Shown: positions 1 to 6,665 of the stretch, piece by piece | Numbering within the stretch: the first letter of the stretch is position 1 | How the letters are laid out: each line of letters opens with the position of its first letter | Origin: Spirochaetota bacterium | GTDB lineage: Bacteria; Spirochaetota; Spirochaetia; Treponematales; Breznakiellaceae | Assembly: GCA_023406985.1 (NCBI GenBank) | Contig: JAEXTK010000281.1 | Span: 1-17,692, forward strand | Direction: 5' to 3' | Length of the DNA: 17,692 nt | Translations under genes and position numbers: made by a program | The notes under the pieces: generated by a model | What the model was told of the DNA's origin: nothing | Seen by the model: only the letters and a program-made list of their open reading frames with translations | Database searches by the model: none

Positions 1-828
1 GGCGCGTCCTCGGGGATAGGCGCCTCCTGCGCCCGGCGCCTCGCCGCGGCCGCGGCGGGCGCCGAGCGCTATCCGGGCCTTCCCTCCTTCGACGAGCTCT
101 GGCTCGCCGCGCGGCGGGGCGATCGGCTCGACGCCCTGGCCGCCGAGGTCCGCGCGGCGGCTCCGCGCCTCGCGGTCCGCACCTTCCCCCTGGACCTCGC
201 GGCAGAGGGCCCGCTCGCCGCTCTCGCCGCGGCCGCGGCCGGCGCGGGTGGGGCGGCGGCCGGCAAACCCCTCCGCATCCTCGTGAACAACGCGGGCTAC
301 GGGACCTATGGCCCCTTCGCGGACGTGGACCTGGACAAACAGCTCGGCCAGATCGACCTCAACTGCCGGTCCCTCACCGAGGCCTGCGGCAGGCTCGGCC
401 CCCTCCTCGCCCCGGGCGCCGTCGTCGTCAACGTCGCGAGCCTCGCGGCCTTCGCCCCGCTCGGCGGTTTCGCGGTCTACGCCGCGAGCAAGGCGTACGT
501 CCTCTCCTTCTCCGTCGCGCTGGCCGCCGAGTGGGCGGAGCGGGGCATCCGCGTCTGCGCCCTCTGCCCCGGCTCGGTCGCGAGCGAGTTCGCCCTCGTG
601 GCCTCGGGCGGGGTCCGGAAGGAGGTGCGGCACGGGTGGAGCGCGGACGCGACCACCGGCCGCTGCCTCCGGGACGCGGCGGCCGGCAAGGCCATCTCCA
701 TGCCGCGCCTCCTCTGGCGCCTCAAGCGGTTCGCCGGTTGGCTCTCGGGCCCCGTGATCAGCGCCCGCTTCGCCCAGCGCTTCATGCGGCGCCCGCATGC
801 GGAAGGGACTGGGGGAACGGCTCGGTGA
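1..828 (+). CDS. Short-chain dehydrogenase/reductase (SDR), 5' end cut by window
   Basis: The reading frame is open from base 1, so the true start lies outside the window. It begins with the end of the Rossmann dinucleotide-binding motif (GASSGIG, window residues 1-7). NNAG follows at about residue 95, a Ser in NVAS at about 138-141, and the catalytic YAASK (YxxxK) at about 160-164. These are the classical SDR signatures, so it is an NAD(P)-dependent cytosolic oxidoreductase; the substrate cannot be told. The region between the cofactor motif and NNAG is long and Ala-rich, and the tail after the YxxxK motif is basic. The stop codon overlaps the start of the next gene by 4 bases (GTGA), so it is probably translationally coupled to the metal-export pair, although a biochemical link is not obvious. 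Confidence 0.9.
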   Translation, partial: GASSGIGASCARRLAAAAAGAERYPGLPSFDELWLAARRGDRLDALAAEVRAAAPRLAVRTFPLDLAAEGPLAALAAAAAGAGGAAAGKPLRILVNNAGYGTYGPFADVDLDKQLGQIDLNCRSLTEACGRLGPLLAPGAVVVNVASLAAFAPLGGFAVYAASKAYVLSFSVALAAEWAERGIRVCALCPGSVASEFALVASGGVRKEVRHGWSADATTGRCLRDAAAGKAISMPRLLWRLKRFAGWLSGPVISARFAQRFMRRPHAEGTGGTAR

Positions 829-1466
829 AGCGGATCGCCGTAGGCATAGCTTTGGCCGTGGGCGCGGCGGCCGCGGCCTTCGCCCATCCCCACATGTCGC
901 TGGAGACCCGCGTCGAATTCGAGTACGCGGGGAAGAAATGCCGTTCCATCCGGTTGGAGTGGACCTTCGATTCCTTCTTCTCCGCTTCCATCATCCAGGA
1001 GATGGACCGCGACCGGAACGGCCGCCTGGACGCGGCGGAATCCGAGAACACGCGGAACTACGCCTTCGCGAACCTCCGGAAATTCGGCTACTTCACCTAC
1101 CTCCGCTCGGGCGACCGGCGCGTGAATCCGGACCGGATCGAGAATTTCGTCGCCTCCGTACGGGGCGATCGGTTGGTCTACTCCTTCACCGTGCCCCTCG
1201 CGGGCAAAGGGTACGGGGAAGACTTCAGCGTCGCCGTCTTCGACGCGACCTACTTCTGCGCGGTCCTCTATCCGGCCGCGGGCACGGAGGCGAAGGTCAA
1301 ACAGTCCGAGGCCGGCGGGCCGGTCCCGCGCTGGGAACGGGCCGTCAACAAGAAATATCCGGTGTACTACAACCCGCAGAGCCCCGCTACCGACGGTACC
1401 GTCTACACCGCCTGGAAGCCCGGCCTGGAAACGGCTTATCCGGAGGAAATCAGTGTCCGGTTCTAA
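825..1466 (+). CDS. DUF1007 family exported protein with EF-hand-like loop
   Basis: A 213-residue protein whose GTG start overlaps the preceding TGA, with a G-rich ribosome site about 9 bases upstream. Residues 1-20 form a signal peptide, and the mature protein begins with His-Pro-His (21-23). Residues 61-72 match an EF-hand calcium loop at the key positions: D61, D63, N65, G66, L68, D69 and E72. DUF1007 (COG3683) proteins are commonly encoded beside NicO-type nickel/cobalt exporters, and the next gene here is one, overlapping by 14 bases. A periplasmic accessory or metal-sensing role for the exporter is therefore likely but inferred. The in-frame ORF extends far upstream into the SDR gene; that extension was rejected because it has no signal peptide and antisense-like composition. 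Confidence 0.82.
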   Translation: MKRIAVGIALAVGAAAAAFAHPHMSLETRVEFEYAGKKCRSIRLEWTFDSFFSASIIQEMDRDRNGRLDAAESENTRNYAFANLRKFGYFTYLRSGDRRVNPDRIENFVASVRGDRLVYSFTVPLAGKGYGEDFSVAVFDATYFCAVLYPAAGTEAKVKQSEAGGPVPRWERAVNKKYPVYYNPQSPATDGTVYTAWKPGLETAYPEEISVRF

Positions 1467-2475
1467 ATATATCCGCGTCGGCCTCGCCGCCGTCCTGCTC
1501 GCGTTTCTCTGCGCGGCGCCCGTCGCGGCCAACCCCTTCCTCGGCGGGAGCGGTTCGGCGCCCGCTCCCGTGGCCGTCCGCGGGGGCGCGGGGCCCTTCG
1601 CCGCCCTCCAGTTGGCGTTCCGAGACCGCGCGGGAGCGGCCTTGACGGCCTTGAAGGACGACCCGGCCCCCGAAGCCCTCCTCGCCCTCCTCCTCGGCTC
1701 CTTCGTCTACGGCCTCTTCCATGCCGCCGGGCCGGGACACCGGAAGGCGGTCATGTTCTCCCTCTTCCTCTCGCGGAAGGCCCGCGCCTGGGAACCGGCG
1801 GCGGCGGGCGTCCTTTCGGCAGGCGTCCACGCGGCCACGGGCATCGCGATCATCGCGGTTTTCAGCCTGGCCCGGGGCGCCGTGGCGAGCCTCGCGCACG
1901 TGGACGGCGCCGGTACCTATCTGGAGGGGTTCACGTTCCTCGCGCTCGGCCTCATCGCCGCCTTCTTCGCCCTCCGGACCGTCGCGGACCTGGCGAGCGG
2001 CAGGGGCCATAGCCACGGCGGCCGCGACGAGCGCGTCGCTCACGGCCACGGTCATGGCGACGCCGGTGAAGACCGCGTCGCTCACGGTCACGGCCACGGC
2101 GACGCCGCTGAAGACCGCGACCACGATCCGGACGGCCGGCGGCTCTATACCATCGCCGCGCTGACGAGTCTCGTGCCCTGTCCGGGCGCGACCATGATGC
2201 TCCTCTTCGCCCTCTACCTGGACCTCGCCTTCCTCGGCATCCTCGCGGTCCTCGCCATGTCCGCGGGAATGGCCGTCGTGGTCTCGGCGGCCGGCTACCT
2301 CGCCTATTTCGGGAGGGAAGGCATCTTCCTCCGCCTCAAGGCGAGCGAGAAGGCGGTCGGCTTCGCCTCGGGTATCCTGGAACTCGGCAGCTACCTCTTC
2401 CTGGCCGCCTTCTCGTTCCTCGCGGCCTGGCCCTTCCTGGCCTCCCTGCTGCGGACCCTCGCTCCGGCGGCGTAG
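1453..2475 (+). CDS. NicO/RcnA-type nickel/cobalt exporter
   Basis: A 340-residue inner-membrane protein of the NicO family, which exports Ni2+/Co2+. The GTG start is supported by GGAGG at 1442-1446, 6 bases upstream. The N-terminus is a signal-like hydrophobic segment. The family signature HAAGPGH lies at residues 90-96, in the form seen in RcnA-like exporters. A cytoplasmic-loop-like His-rich segment spans about 183-225, containing two near-identical 14-residue units (RVAHGHGHGDA-G/A-ED). VPCPG at 241-245 is the second conserved family motif, followed by two or three membrane segments. The length is typical. It is coupled to the DUF1007 gene upstream, a pairing known for these exporters. 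Whether Ni, Co or another divalent metal is carried cannot be decided from sequence. Confidence 0.88.
   Translation: MSGSKYIRVGLAAVLLAFLCAAPVAANPFLGGSGSAPAPVAVRGGAGPFAALQLAFRDRAGAALTALKDDPAPEALLALLLGSFVYGLFHAAGPGHRKAVMFSLFLSRKARAWEPAAAGVLSAGVHAATGIAIIAVFSLARGAVASLAHVDGAGTYLEGFTFLALGLIAAFFALRTVADLASGRGHSHGGRDERVAHGHGHGDAGEDRVAHGHGHGDAAEDRDHDPDGRRLYTIAALTSLVPCPGATMMLLFALYLDLAFLGILAVLAMSAGMAVVVSAAGYLAYFGREGIFLRLKASEKAVGFASGILELGSYLFLAAFSFLAAWPFLASLLRTLAPAA
2032..2115 (+). repeat. Two 42-bp tandem units coding the His-rich loop
   Basis: Unit 1 is 2032-2073 and unit 2 is 2074-2115. They are nearly identical and in frame, 14 codons each. They encode the metal-binding HGHGHGD stretches of the NicO exporter, and the first bases of a third unit follow. 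Copy number could vary by slippage without breaking the frame. Confidence 0.85.
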
Positions 2476-2510
2476 CGGATTTGGCGGGAAGCGCTCCGGC
2501 GGCGTAGCGG
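2460..2510 (+). repeat. 19-bp direct repeat spanning the nicO stop codon
   Basis: The same 19 bases (CGCTCCGGCGGCGTAGCGG) occur at 2460-2478 and 2492-2510. The first copy holds the last codons and the TAG stop of the exporter gene. The 32-base period is not a multiple of three, so the second copy is noncoding. It looks like a small local duplication. Confidence 0.8.
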
Positions 2511-2542
2511 CCGCCTCCCGGCGATCGCCGCGGAGACGATCG

Positions 2543-2564
2543 CCGCGGGAACCCGTTCCCGCGG
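2543..2564. other. Hairpin (9-bp perfect inverted repeat) after nicO
   Basis: CCGCGGGAA at 2543-2551 pairs perfectly with TTCCCGCGG at 2556-2564 across a 4-base loop. It lies 68 bases past the exporter stop. No T tract follows on the plus strand, so it is at best a weak terminator or a 3'-end protecting structure for the nicO transcript. Two copies of GATCGCCGCGG lie just upstream. Confidence 0.5.
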
Positions 2565-2573
2565 AACGCGATC

Positions 2574-2614
2574 CCCAAAAAAAGAAAGCCCGAAGGCGCG
2601 ACGTGCCTCCGGGC
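2574..2614 (-). terminator. Rho-independent terminator, minus strand
   Basis: A ten-position stem with one mismatch (GCCCGAAGGC at 2588-2597 with GCCTCCGGGC at 2605-2614) is preceded on the plus strand by an A-rich run (2577-2587). Read on the minus strand this gives a GC-rich hairpin followed by a T-rich tract. It would end transcripts coming from the feo operon or from the isolated promoter at 2720-2747. Confidence 0.75.
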
Positions 2615-2665
2615 CAAAAAACTGGTTAGGGCCTTTTTTTACTTACACAAAACCACCACACCCAT

Positions 2666-2700
2666 GGCGCTCCGCAGGATCGACGATCCGCCGAAGCGCC
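2666..2700. other. Imperfect hairpin downstream of feo operon
   Basis: GGCGCT (2666-2671) pairs with AGCGCC (2695-2700), and inside it GGATC (2678-2682 region) pairs with GATCC around a 3-base loop, with an asymmetric bulge between the two stems. On the minus strand it would form the 5' stem of any RNA started from the promoter at 2720-2747. Confidence 0.45.
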
Positions 2701-2719
2701 GGAGGATTTACGAATCAAT

Positions 2720-2747
2720 ATACTATCACGGCCGGACTCGACATCAA
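2720..2747 (-). promoter_or_regulatory. Candidate sigma-70 promoter in feo-nicO gap
   Basis: On the minus strand TTGATG (2747-2742) is followed after 16 bases by TAGTAT (2725-2720), preceded by TG one base away, an extended -10 pattern. The local sequence is AT-rich against a GC-rich background. No minus-strand gene follows before the convergent nicO gene, so a transcript of roughly 135 nt ending at the terminator near 2580 is the simplest reading. It carries an 8-codon ORF (MGVVVLCK) with GGAG upstream. Confidence 0.4.
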
Positions 2748-2782
2748 GAGTATCGATGACGACGGAGCGAAAATCCGCGCAG

Positions 2783-2983
2783 TTACGCCCTTTTCCGCGC
2801 GCTGATCGAGCAACCCGTGCAACCGTCGCACGAAGCGACCCAGGTCGCGGCGGAATCAGGCTTGGATCCCGAACAGCAGGAAGGCTTCTTGCCGCGTACG
2901 GCGGCGACGCCCTTGAGGGCGATGAAGACGGCGGCGCCGGCGACGATGAGGCCGACGATGGCGAATTCGAGTACGGAGTTCAT
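2783..2983 (-). CDS. FeoB-associated Cys-rich membrane protein
   Basis: A 66-residue protein with one membrane helix (about residues 5-24), a short basic stretch, and a Cys-rich tail: C36, C37 and a CxxCxxC at C52, C55 and C58. This matches the FeoB-associated Cys-rich membrane protein family (PF12669-type). Its ATG overlaps the feoB stop by ATGA, which fixes the start and rejects longer N-terminal extensions. It probably assists Fe(II) transport through FeoB at the membrane, perhaps by binding iron or as a redox-active partner. The function of the family is not established. Confidence 0.85.
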   Translation of the reverse strand: MNSVLEFAIVGLIVAGAAVFIALKGVAAVRGKKPSCCSGSKPDSAATWVASCDGCTGCSISARKRA

Positions 2984-5124
2984 GCGAGACCTCCCAGCGT
3001 TCCCAGCTGGTACACGGCGAAACCGATGACCCAACCGAGCGTGAACATGAAGACGAAGGCAAAACCGACCCACTTCCAGCCGAGCTCGGCCTTGATGGTC
3101 GCGAGGGAGGCGAAGCAGGGCGGGATGATGAGCGTGAACAGCATGAGCGTGAAGGCGATGAGCGGATTGAAATGCGGATCGGCGCGCAACGCGTCGCGGA
3201 GGCTCTCGCTCTCCTCCGTCTCCTCCGTTCCGACGCTGTAGAGGATGCCGAGGGTGGAGACGACGACTTCCTTGGCGGCGAAGCCGGTGACCGTGGCGAC
3301 GCCGACCTTCCAGTCGAAGCCGAGAGGCGCGAAGACCGGTTCGATGAACTTGCCGATCCGGCCGGCGAAACTGTTCTCCAGCGCCGCGTGGGAGCTCTCG
3401 GTCGCCAGGTACGCGGCCAACGCGTCCCCGTCCGCCTCGGGATGCGCGGCCGCGTAGGTCGCGCCGAGCGCGTCCAGTTTGTCTTGGCCGAGGTCATAGG
3501 ACGGGAAGGTCGTGATGGTCCAGATGAGGATGGAGGAGGCCAGGATGACCGTCCCCGCCTTCTTCACGTATTGCCAGGTCTTCTCCCACACGTGCCAGAG
3601 CACGCCCGTCGCGGTGGGCGCGCGGTAGGGCGGCAGCTCCATGACGAAGGGGGTCGGATCGCCCCTGAGCACCGTCCGTTTGAGCAGGAACGCCGAGCCC
3701 AGGGCGAGGGCGACGCCGACCGCGTAGACGAGCATGACCATGTTGGCCGCGTTTCCCGGGAAGAACGCCGCGGCCAGGAGTACGTGTACGGGGAGCTTGG
3801 CCCCGCAGCTCATGAAGGGGATGACGAGGATGGTGACGATGCGGTCCCGGGGGCTCTTGAGGGTGCGCGCCGCCATGATGGCCGGCACCGAACAGCCGAA
3901 GCCGAGCATCATCGGGAAGATGGATTGGCCGTGGAGGCCGAAGGCGTGGAGGATCTTGTCCGTCGCGAAGGCCGCGCGGGACATGTACCCGATGTCCTCC
4001 AGGATGGAGAGGAGGAAGAACAGGATCACGATGAGGGGGACGAAGGAGAAGACGCCGCCCACGCCGCCGATGATGCCGTCCACGATGAGCGAGCGCAGCA
4101 TGCCCGCGGGTATCACCGCCTCGGCCGCGCCGGCGAGCCAGGTGAAGAAGGCCTCGAACCAGCCCATCGGATACTCGCCGAGGAGGAAGGTGATCTGGAA
4201 GACCGACCAGAGCACCCCCACGAAGATCGGGAGCGCGAGGACGGGGTTCATGATGACCTTGTCGATGGTCTCCGTGAGGGAGAAGTCCGGCTTCCCGACG
4301 ATCTTGATGGATTCCTTGACCGCTCCCCGGATGTAGCCGTAGCGCTGTTCGGAGACGACGATCTCGGCGTCCTTGCCGTAGTGCTTTTCCAGCCACGCCA
4401 CGGAGTCCTTCGCCATCCGTTCGATGCGCTCGGCGTCGGCGTGGGAGGCCAGCCGCTCGTAGGCGTTGGCGTCCTTTTCGATGAGCTTGACCGCGAGCCA
4501 GCGCGCGGGGAACCGGGCGCTGAAGGCGGCGTCGGCGGTGATGGCCTTCTCCAGGGAGGCGAGCCGCCCCTCGATCTCCTCGCCGTAGCGGATGAAGCGG
4601 TCGGACGCGATCCTCCCGTCGGCGACCGCGTCCACGAGGTCCAGGAGGCCGTCCACGCCGTCGCCCTTGGAGCCGACGGTCTTGGCGAGCGGCACGCCGA
4701 GCACGGCGGACAGGCCCGCGGCGTCGATCTTGATGCCCTTGGCCGCCGCCTCGTCGCTCATGTTGAGCGCGCCGACGACCGGGATGCCGAGCTCCTGGAA
4801 CTGGAGGCAGAGGTAAAGGTGCCGCTCCAGGTTGGTCGAGTCGAGGACGTCCACGATGAGGTCGGGTTTCTCGTCCAGGAGGAAGTCGCGCGCGACCACC
4901 TCGTCTATGGAATAGGCGGTGAGGCTGTAGATGCCGGGCAGGTCTATGAAGCGGTATTCGCGGCCGTTCCGGGTCCGCGAGCCTTCGCGCTTTTCCACGG
5001 TGACGCCGGGATAGTTACCGACCTTGTGGTGGGCGCCGGTGAGGGCGTTGAAGAGCGTGGTCTTGCCGGAGTTCGGGTTTCCGGCCAGGGCGACCTTGAG
5101 CGCCCGTTTGTCTTGGCCGCTCAT
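2980..5124 (-). CDS. feoB: Ferrous iron transporter FeoB
   Basis: A 714-residue inner-membrane protein for GTP-dependent Fe(II) uptake. The N-terminal G domain shows G1 GNPNSGKT (15-22), the G2 region NYPGVTVE (37-44), G3 DLPG (61-64), G4 NMSD (121-124) and a G5-like stretch near 150-157. A helical region follows, then the membrane part with two gate-type segments. Their Cys motifs, GFGCSVPAIMAAR and FMSCGAKLPV, are typical of FeoB. Length is normal. The ATG at 5124 overlaps the feoA stop (ATGA). A 54-codon upstream extension in the same frame is Arg/Gly-rich, antisense-like and inside feoA, and is rejected. It sits centrally in the feoA-feoB-Cys-rich protein operon. Confidence 0.97.
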   Translation of the reverse strand: MSGQDKRALKVALAGNPNSGKTTLFNALTGAHHKVGNYPGVTVEKREGSRTRNGREYRFIDLPGIYSLTAYSIDEVVARDFLLDEKPDLIVDVLDSTNLERHLYLCLQFQELGIPVVGALNMSDEAAAKGIKIDAAGLSAVLGVPLAKTVGSKGDGVDGLLDLVDAVADGRIASDRFIRYGEEIEGRLASLEKAITADAAFSARFPARWLAVKLIEKDANAYERLASHADAERIERMAKDSVAWLEKHYGKDAEIVVSEQRYGYIRGAVKESIKIVGKPDFSLTETIDKVIMNPVLALPIFVGVLWSVFQITFLLGEYPMGWFEAFFTWLAGAAEAVIPAGMLRSLIVDGIIGGVGGVFSFVPLIVILFFLLSILEDIGYMSRAAFATDKILHAFGLHGQSIFPMMLGFGCSVPAIMAARTLKSPRDRIVTILVIPFMSCGAKLPVHVLLAAAFFPGNAANMVMLVYAVGVALALGSAFLLKRTVLRGDPTPFVMELPPYRAPTATGVLWHVWEKTWQYVKKAGTVILASSILIWTITTFPSYDLGQDKLDALGATYAAAHPEADGDALAAYLATESSHAALENSFAGRIGKFIEPVFAPLGFDWKVGVATVTGFAAKEVVVSTLGILYSVGTEETEESESLRDALRADPHFNPLIAFTLMLFTLIIPPCFASLATIKAELGWKWVGFAFVFMFTLGWVIGFAVYQLGTLGGLA

Positions 5125-5474
5125 TCTTCGCAGCCCCCGCCCGCGGCCCGTTCGCGCCCGCGGCCCCTGCGGCGACCGTGGCCCCGGCCCCGTCCGAAGC
5201 CGCGGAAGCCGAAGCCGTAGCCCGCCGCGTCCTGCGCCGCGGACCAGTCGCCGACCGGCTCCACCTCGATCCCCGCCGCCTCGCAACGGCGGATGAGGAT
5301 ATCGTAGCCGCGGATGCGGACTTGGAGCGGCCCGTGGAGGAAGCCGCCGCGCACGACGGCGCCCTCGGCGCCTTCGGTGAATCCCATGTCGGCGAGACGC
5401 TTACCGACTTCCTTGTCGAGCGTCACGCGCACGACCTTGAACGAAGCCCCGTCCGGGGCGTCCGAAACGAACAT
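5121..5474 (-). CDS. feoA: FeoA with Gly/Arg-rich C-terminal tail
   Basis: A 117-residue cytosolic FeoA protein, an SH3-like partner that supports FeoB. Residues about 8-75 hold the FeoA fold, including the usual LADMGFTEGAEG stretch (27-38) and the strand region GPLQVRIRGYDILIRR. The ATG at 5474 is chosen because GGAGG (5480-5484) lies 5 bases upstream; the longer GTG start at 5486 would include that site in the coding region. Residues about 85-109 form an unusual Gly/Arg-rich tail with RG repeats and one His, followed by a Gly-rich Cys end. FeoA is usually about 75-85 residues, so this tail is an extension of about 35 residues. Confidence 0.92.
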   Translation of the reverse strand: MFVSDAPDGASFKVVRVTLDKEVGKRLADMGFTEGAEGAVVRGGFLHGPLQVRIRGYDILIRRCEAAGIEVEPVGDWSAAQDAAGYGFGFRGFGRGRGHGRRRGRGRERAAGGGCEE

Positions 5475-5499
5475 CGTTTCCTCCACTCGGTGCCGAAAT

Positions 5500-5527
5500 G
5501 TTATTATTCAATAACTTTTTTGGTCAA
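5500..5527 (-). promoter_or_regulatory. feoA promoter with overlapping palindrome
   Basis: On the minus strand TTGACC (5527-5522) would be the -35. AT-rich -10 candidates lie 15-16 bases further, inside a 16-bp palindrome at 5500-5515 (GTTATT-N4-AATAAC). A palindrome over the -10 of an iron uptake operon is where an iron-dependent repressor (Fur- or DtxR-type) would bind. The sequence does not closely match the classical Fur box, so the regulator is not named. Confidence 0.55.
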
Positions 5528-5563
5528 AGGTGAGAGCGCGCTGACGGCATGGCCGCCATCGCT

Positions 5564-5579
5564 GTTAGTAGCATATAAC
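5564..5579. promoter_or_regulatory. Second GTTA-N8-TAAC palindrome
   Basis: GTTAGTAGCATATAAC repeats the GTTA-N8-TAAC layout of the feoA operator. The centres are 64 bases apart. It lies upstream of the feoA promoter and about 40 bases before the -35 of the divergent ABC operon. It could be a second site for the same regulator. Confidence 0.4.
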
Positions 5580-5617
5580 AAACCGGAATTCGCGTCAAGG
5601 CGACGACGCCTCCGCGC

Positions 5618-5646
5618 TTGACATCCTGCTCCCCGATGGGTATTCT
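5618..5646 (+). promoter_or_regulatory. Sigma-70 promoter of the ABC importer operon
   Basis: A consensus TTGACA (5618-5623), a 17-base spacer and TATTCT (5641-5646). The predicted transcription start is near 5653, giving a short leader before the ATG at 5690. Confidence 0.85.
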
Positions 5647-5655
5647 AGCCGCAGT

Positions 5656-5673
5656 GTTTCTATAAATAGAAAC
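5656..5673 (+). promoter_or_regulatory. 18-bp operator-like palindrome in ABC operon leader
   Basis: GTTTCTATAAATAGAAAC has perfect 7-base arms around TAAA. It begins within a few bases of the predicted transcription start and ends just before the AAGGAG ribosome site (5678-5683). A further TAGAAAC half-site lies at 5694-5700, in the first codons of the gene. The position suits a repressor; the regulator is unknown. Confidence 0.6.
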
Positions 5674-5689
5674 CAAAAAGGAGCATAGG

Positions 5690-6664
5690 ATGAATAGAAA
5701 CAAGCTTCCGGCCATCGTCGCCGTCCTCGGCCTCGCGGCGGTACTACCCGCCTTCGCCGCCGACAAGGGACCCTTCATCGGCGTCGCCAAGATCGTCGCC
5801 CACCCCGCCCTCGACGCCATGGAAAAGGGCATCGTGGAGGTGGTGACCGCGTCCTACCCGAACGCCAAGTTCGATCTGCAGAACGCGAACGGCGAGCCCG
5901 CAACGGCTTCCCAGATCGCCCAGAAGTTCAAGATCGAGAAGGTCGACGTGGCCGTCGGCATCGCCACCCCGACCGCCCAGGCCCTGGCCAACGCGATCAA
6001 GGACATCCCGGTCATCTACGCCGCGGTCTCCGACCCCGTCGCGGCCGGCCTCGTCAAGTCCTACGCGAAGGGCGAGCCCAACGTGACCGGCACCTCCGAC
6101 CTGCCGCCCGTGGAGGCCCAGATCGACACGCTCCTGGCCCTGGCGCCCAAGACCAAGCGGATCGGCCACATCTACAACGCGGGCGAGGCCAACTCGGTGC
6201 GGACCGCCAAGGTCTCCGCCGACTACTGCGCCAAGAAGGGCATAACCTTCGTGCCCGCGGTGGTCGCCAACTCCGCCGAGGTGAGCCAGGCCCTGGCCGC
6301 CATCGTCGGCCGCGTGGACGCGATCTACCTGTCCACCGACAACACGGTCTTCTCCGCGATCTCCACGGTGGCCGACATCTGCCTCCGCGAGAAGCTCCCC
6401 CTCGTGACCGCCGATCCGAGCTCCGCCGAGACCGTACCGGTGCTCGCCGCCGTCGGCTTCGACTATTACAAGATGGGCAAGGCCACCGGCCGCATCATCG
6501 TGGACGTGCTCAAGGGCAAGAAGACCGCCGACATCCCGACCTACTTCGCCCTCGATCCTTCGGAGAACGCCCTGGTCATCAACCTCGATACGGCCCGGAA
6601 GATCGGGCTCACGGTGGATAAATCGCTTCTCGATTCCGCCTCTCTCGTGCTAGGCTCTCGGTAA
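5690..6664 (+). CDS. ABC transporter substrate-binding protein (PF04392, TrpX-like)
   Basis: A 324-residue protein with a signal peptide (1-23, cleavage after AFA), then the two-lobed binding fold of the ABC_sub_bind family. Typical family stretches are the VGIATPTAQAL and PVIYAAVSDPVAAGLV regions, TGTSDLPPVEAQ, and the late GFDYYKMG-TG region. Characterised relatives bind aromatic amino acids (TrpX of streptococci, a clostridial tyrosine receptor), so an amino acid or similar small ligand is likely, but specificity cannot be read from sequence. There is no lipobox Cys; it would be periplasmic. The ATG has a good AAGGAG site 6 bases upstream. First gene of a three-gene importer operon. Confidence 0.9.
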   Translation: MNRNKLPAIVAVLGLAAVLPAFAADKGPFIGVAKIVAHPALDAMEKGIVEVVTASYPNAKFDLQNANGEPATASQIAQKFKIEKVDVAVGIATPTAQALANAIKDIPVIYAAVSDPVAAGLVKSYAKGEPNVTGTSDLPPVEAQIDTLLALAPKTKRIGHIYNAGEANSVRTAKVSADYCAKKGITFVPAVVANSAEVSQALAAIVGRVDAIYLSTDNTVFSAISTVADICLREKLPLVTADPSSAETVPVLAAVGFDYYKMGKATGRIIVDVLKGKKTADIPTYFALDPSENALVINLDTARKIGLTVDKSLLDSASLVLGSR

Positions 6665-6665
6665 G

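Noticed and set aside
2578..2714. Predicted RNA as SRP RNA, tmRNA or 6S RNA
   Set aside because: The conserved SRP loop sequence is not present, there is no tmRNA tag frame or tRNA-like end, and no 6S-like long central bubble could be traced. It is left as an unnamed candidate.
3172..5220. 682-codon plus-strand ORF opposite feoB
   Set aside because: Antisense shadow of feoB with Asp/Glu/Arg-rich composition and no recognisable domain.
5125..5286. N-terminal extension of FeoB upstream of 5124
   Set aside because: The extra 54 residues are Arg/Gly-rich, lie inside feoA and precede the normal FeoB start, which overlaps the feoA stop in the usual ATGA coupling.
5500..5515. Classical Fur box
   Set aside because: The palindrome sits at the right place but does not match the GATAATGATAATCATTATC pattern well, so the regulator is left open.
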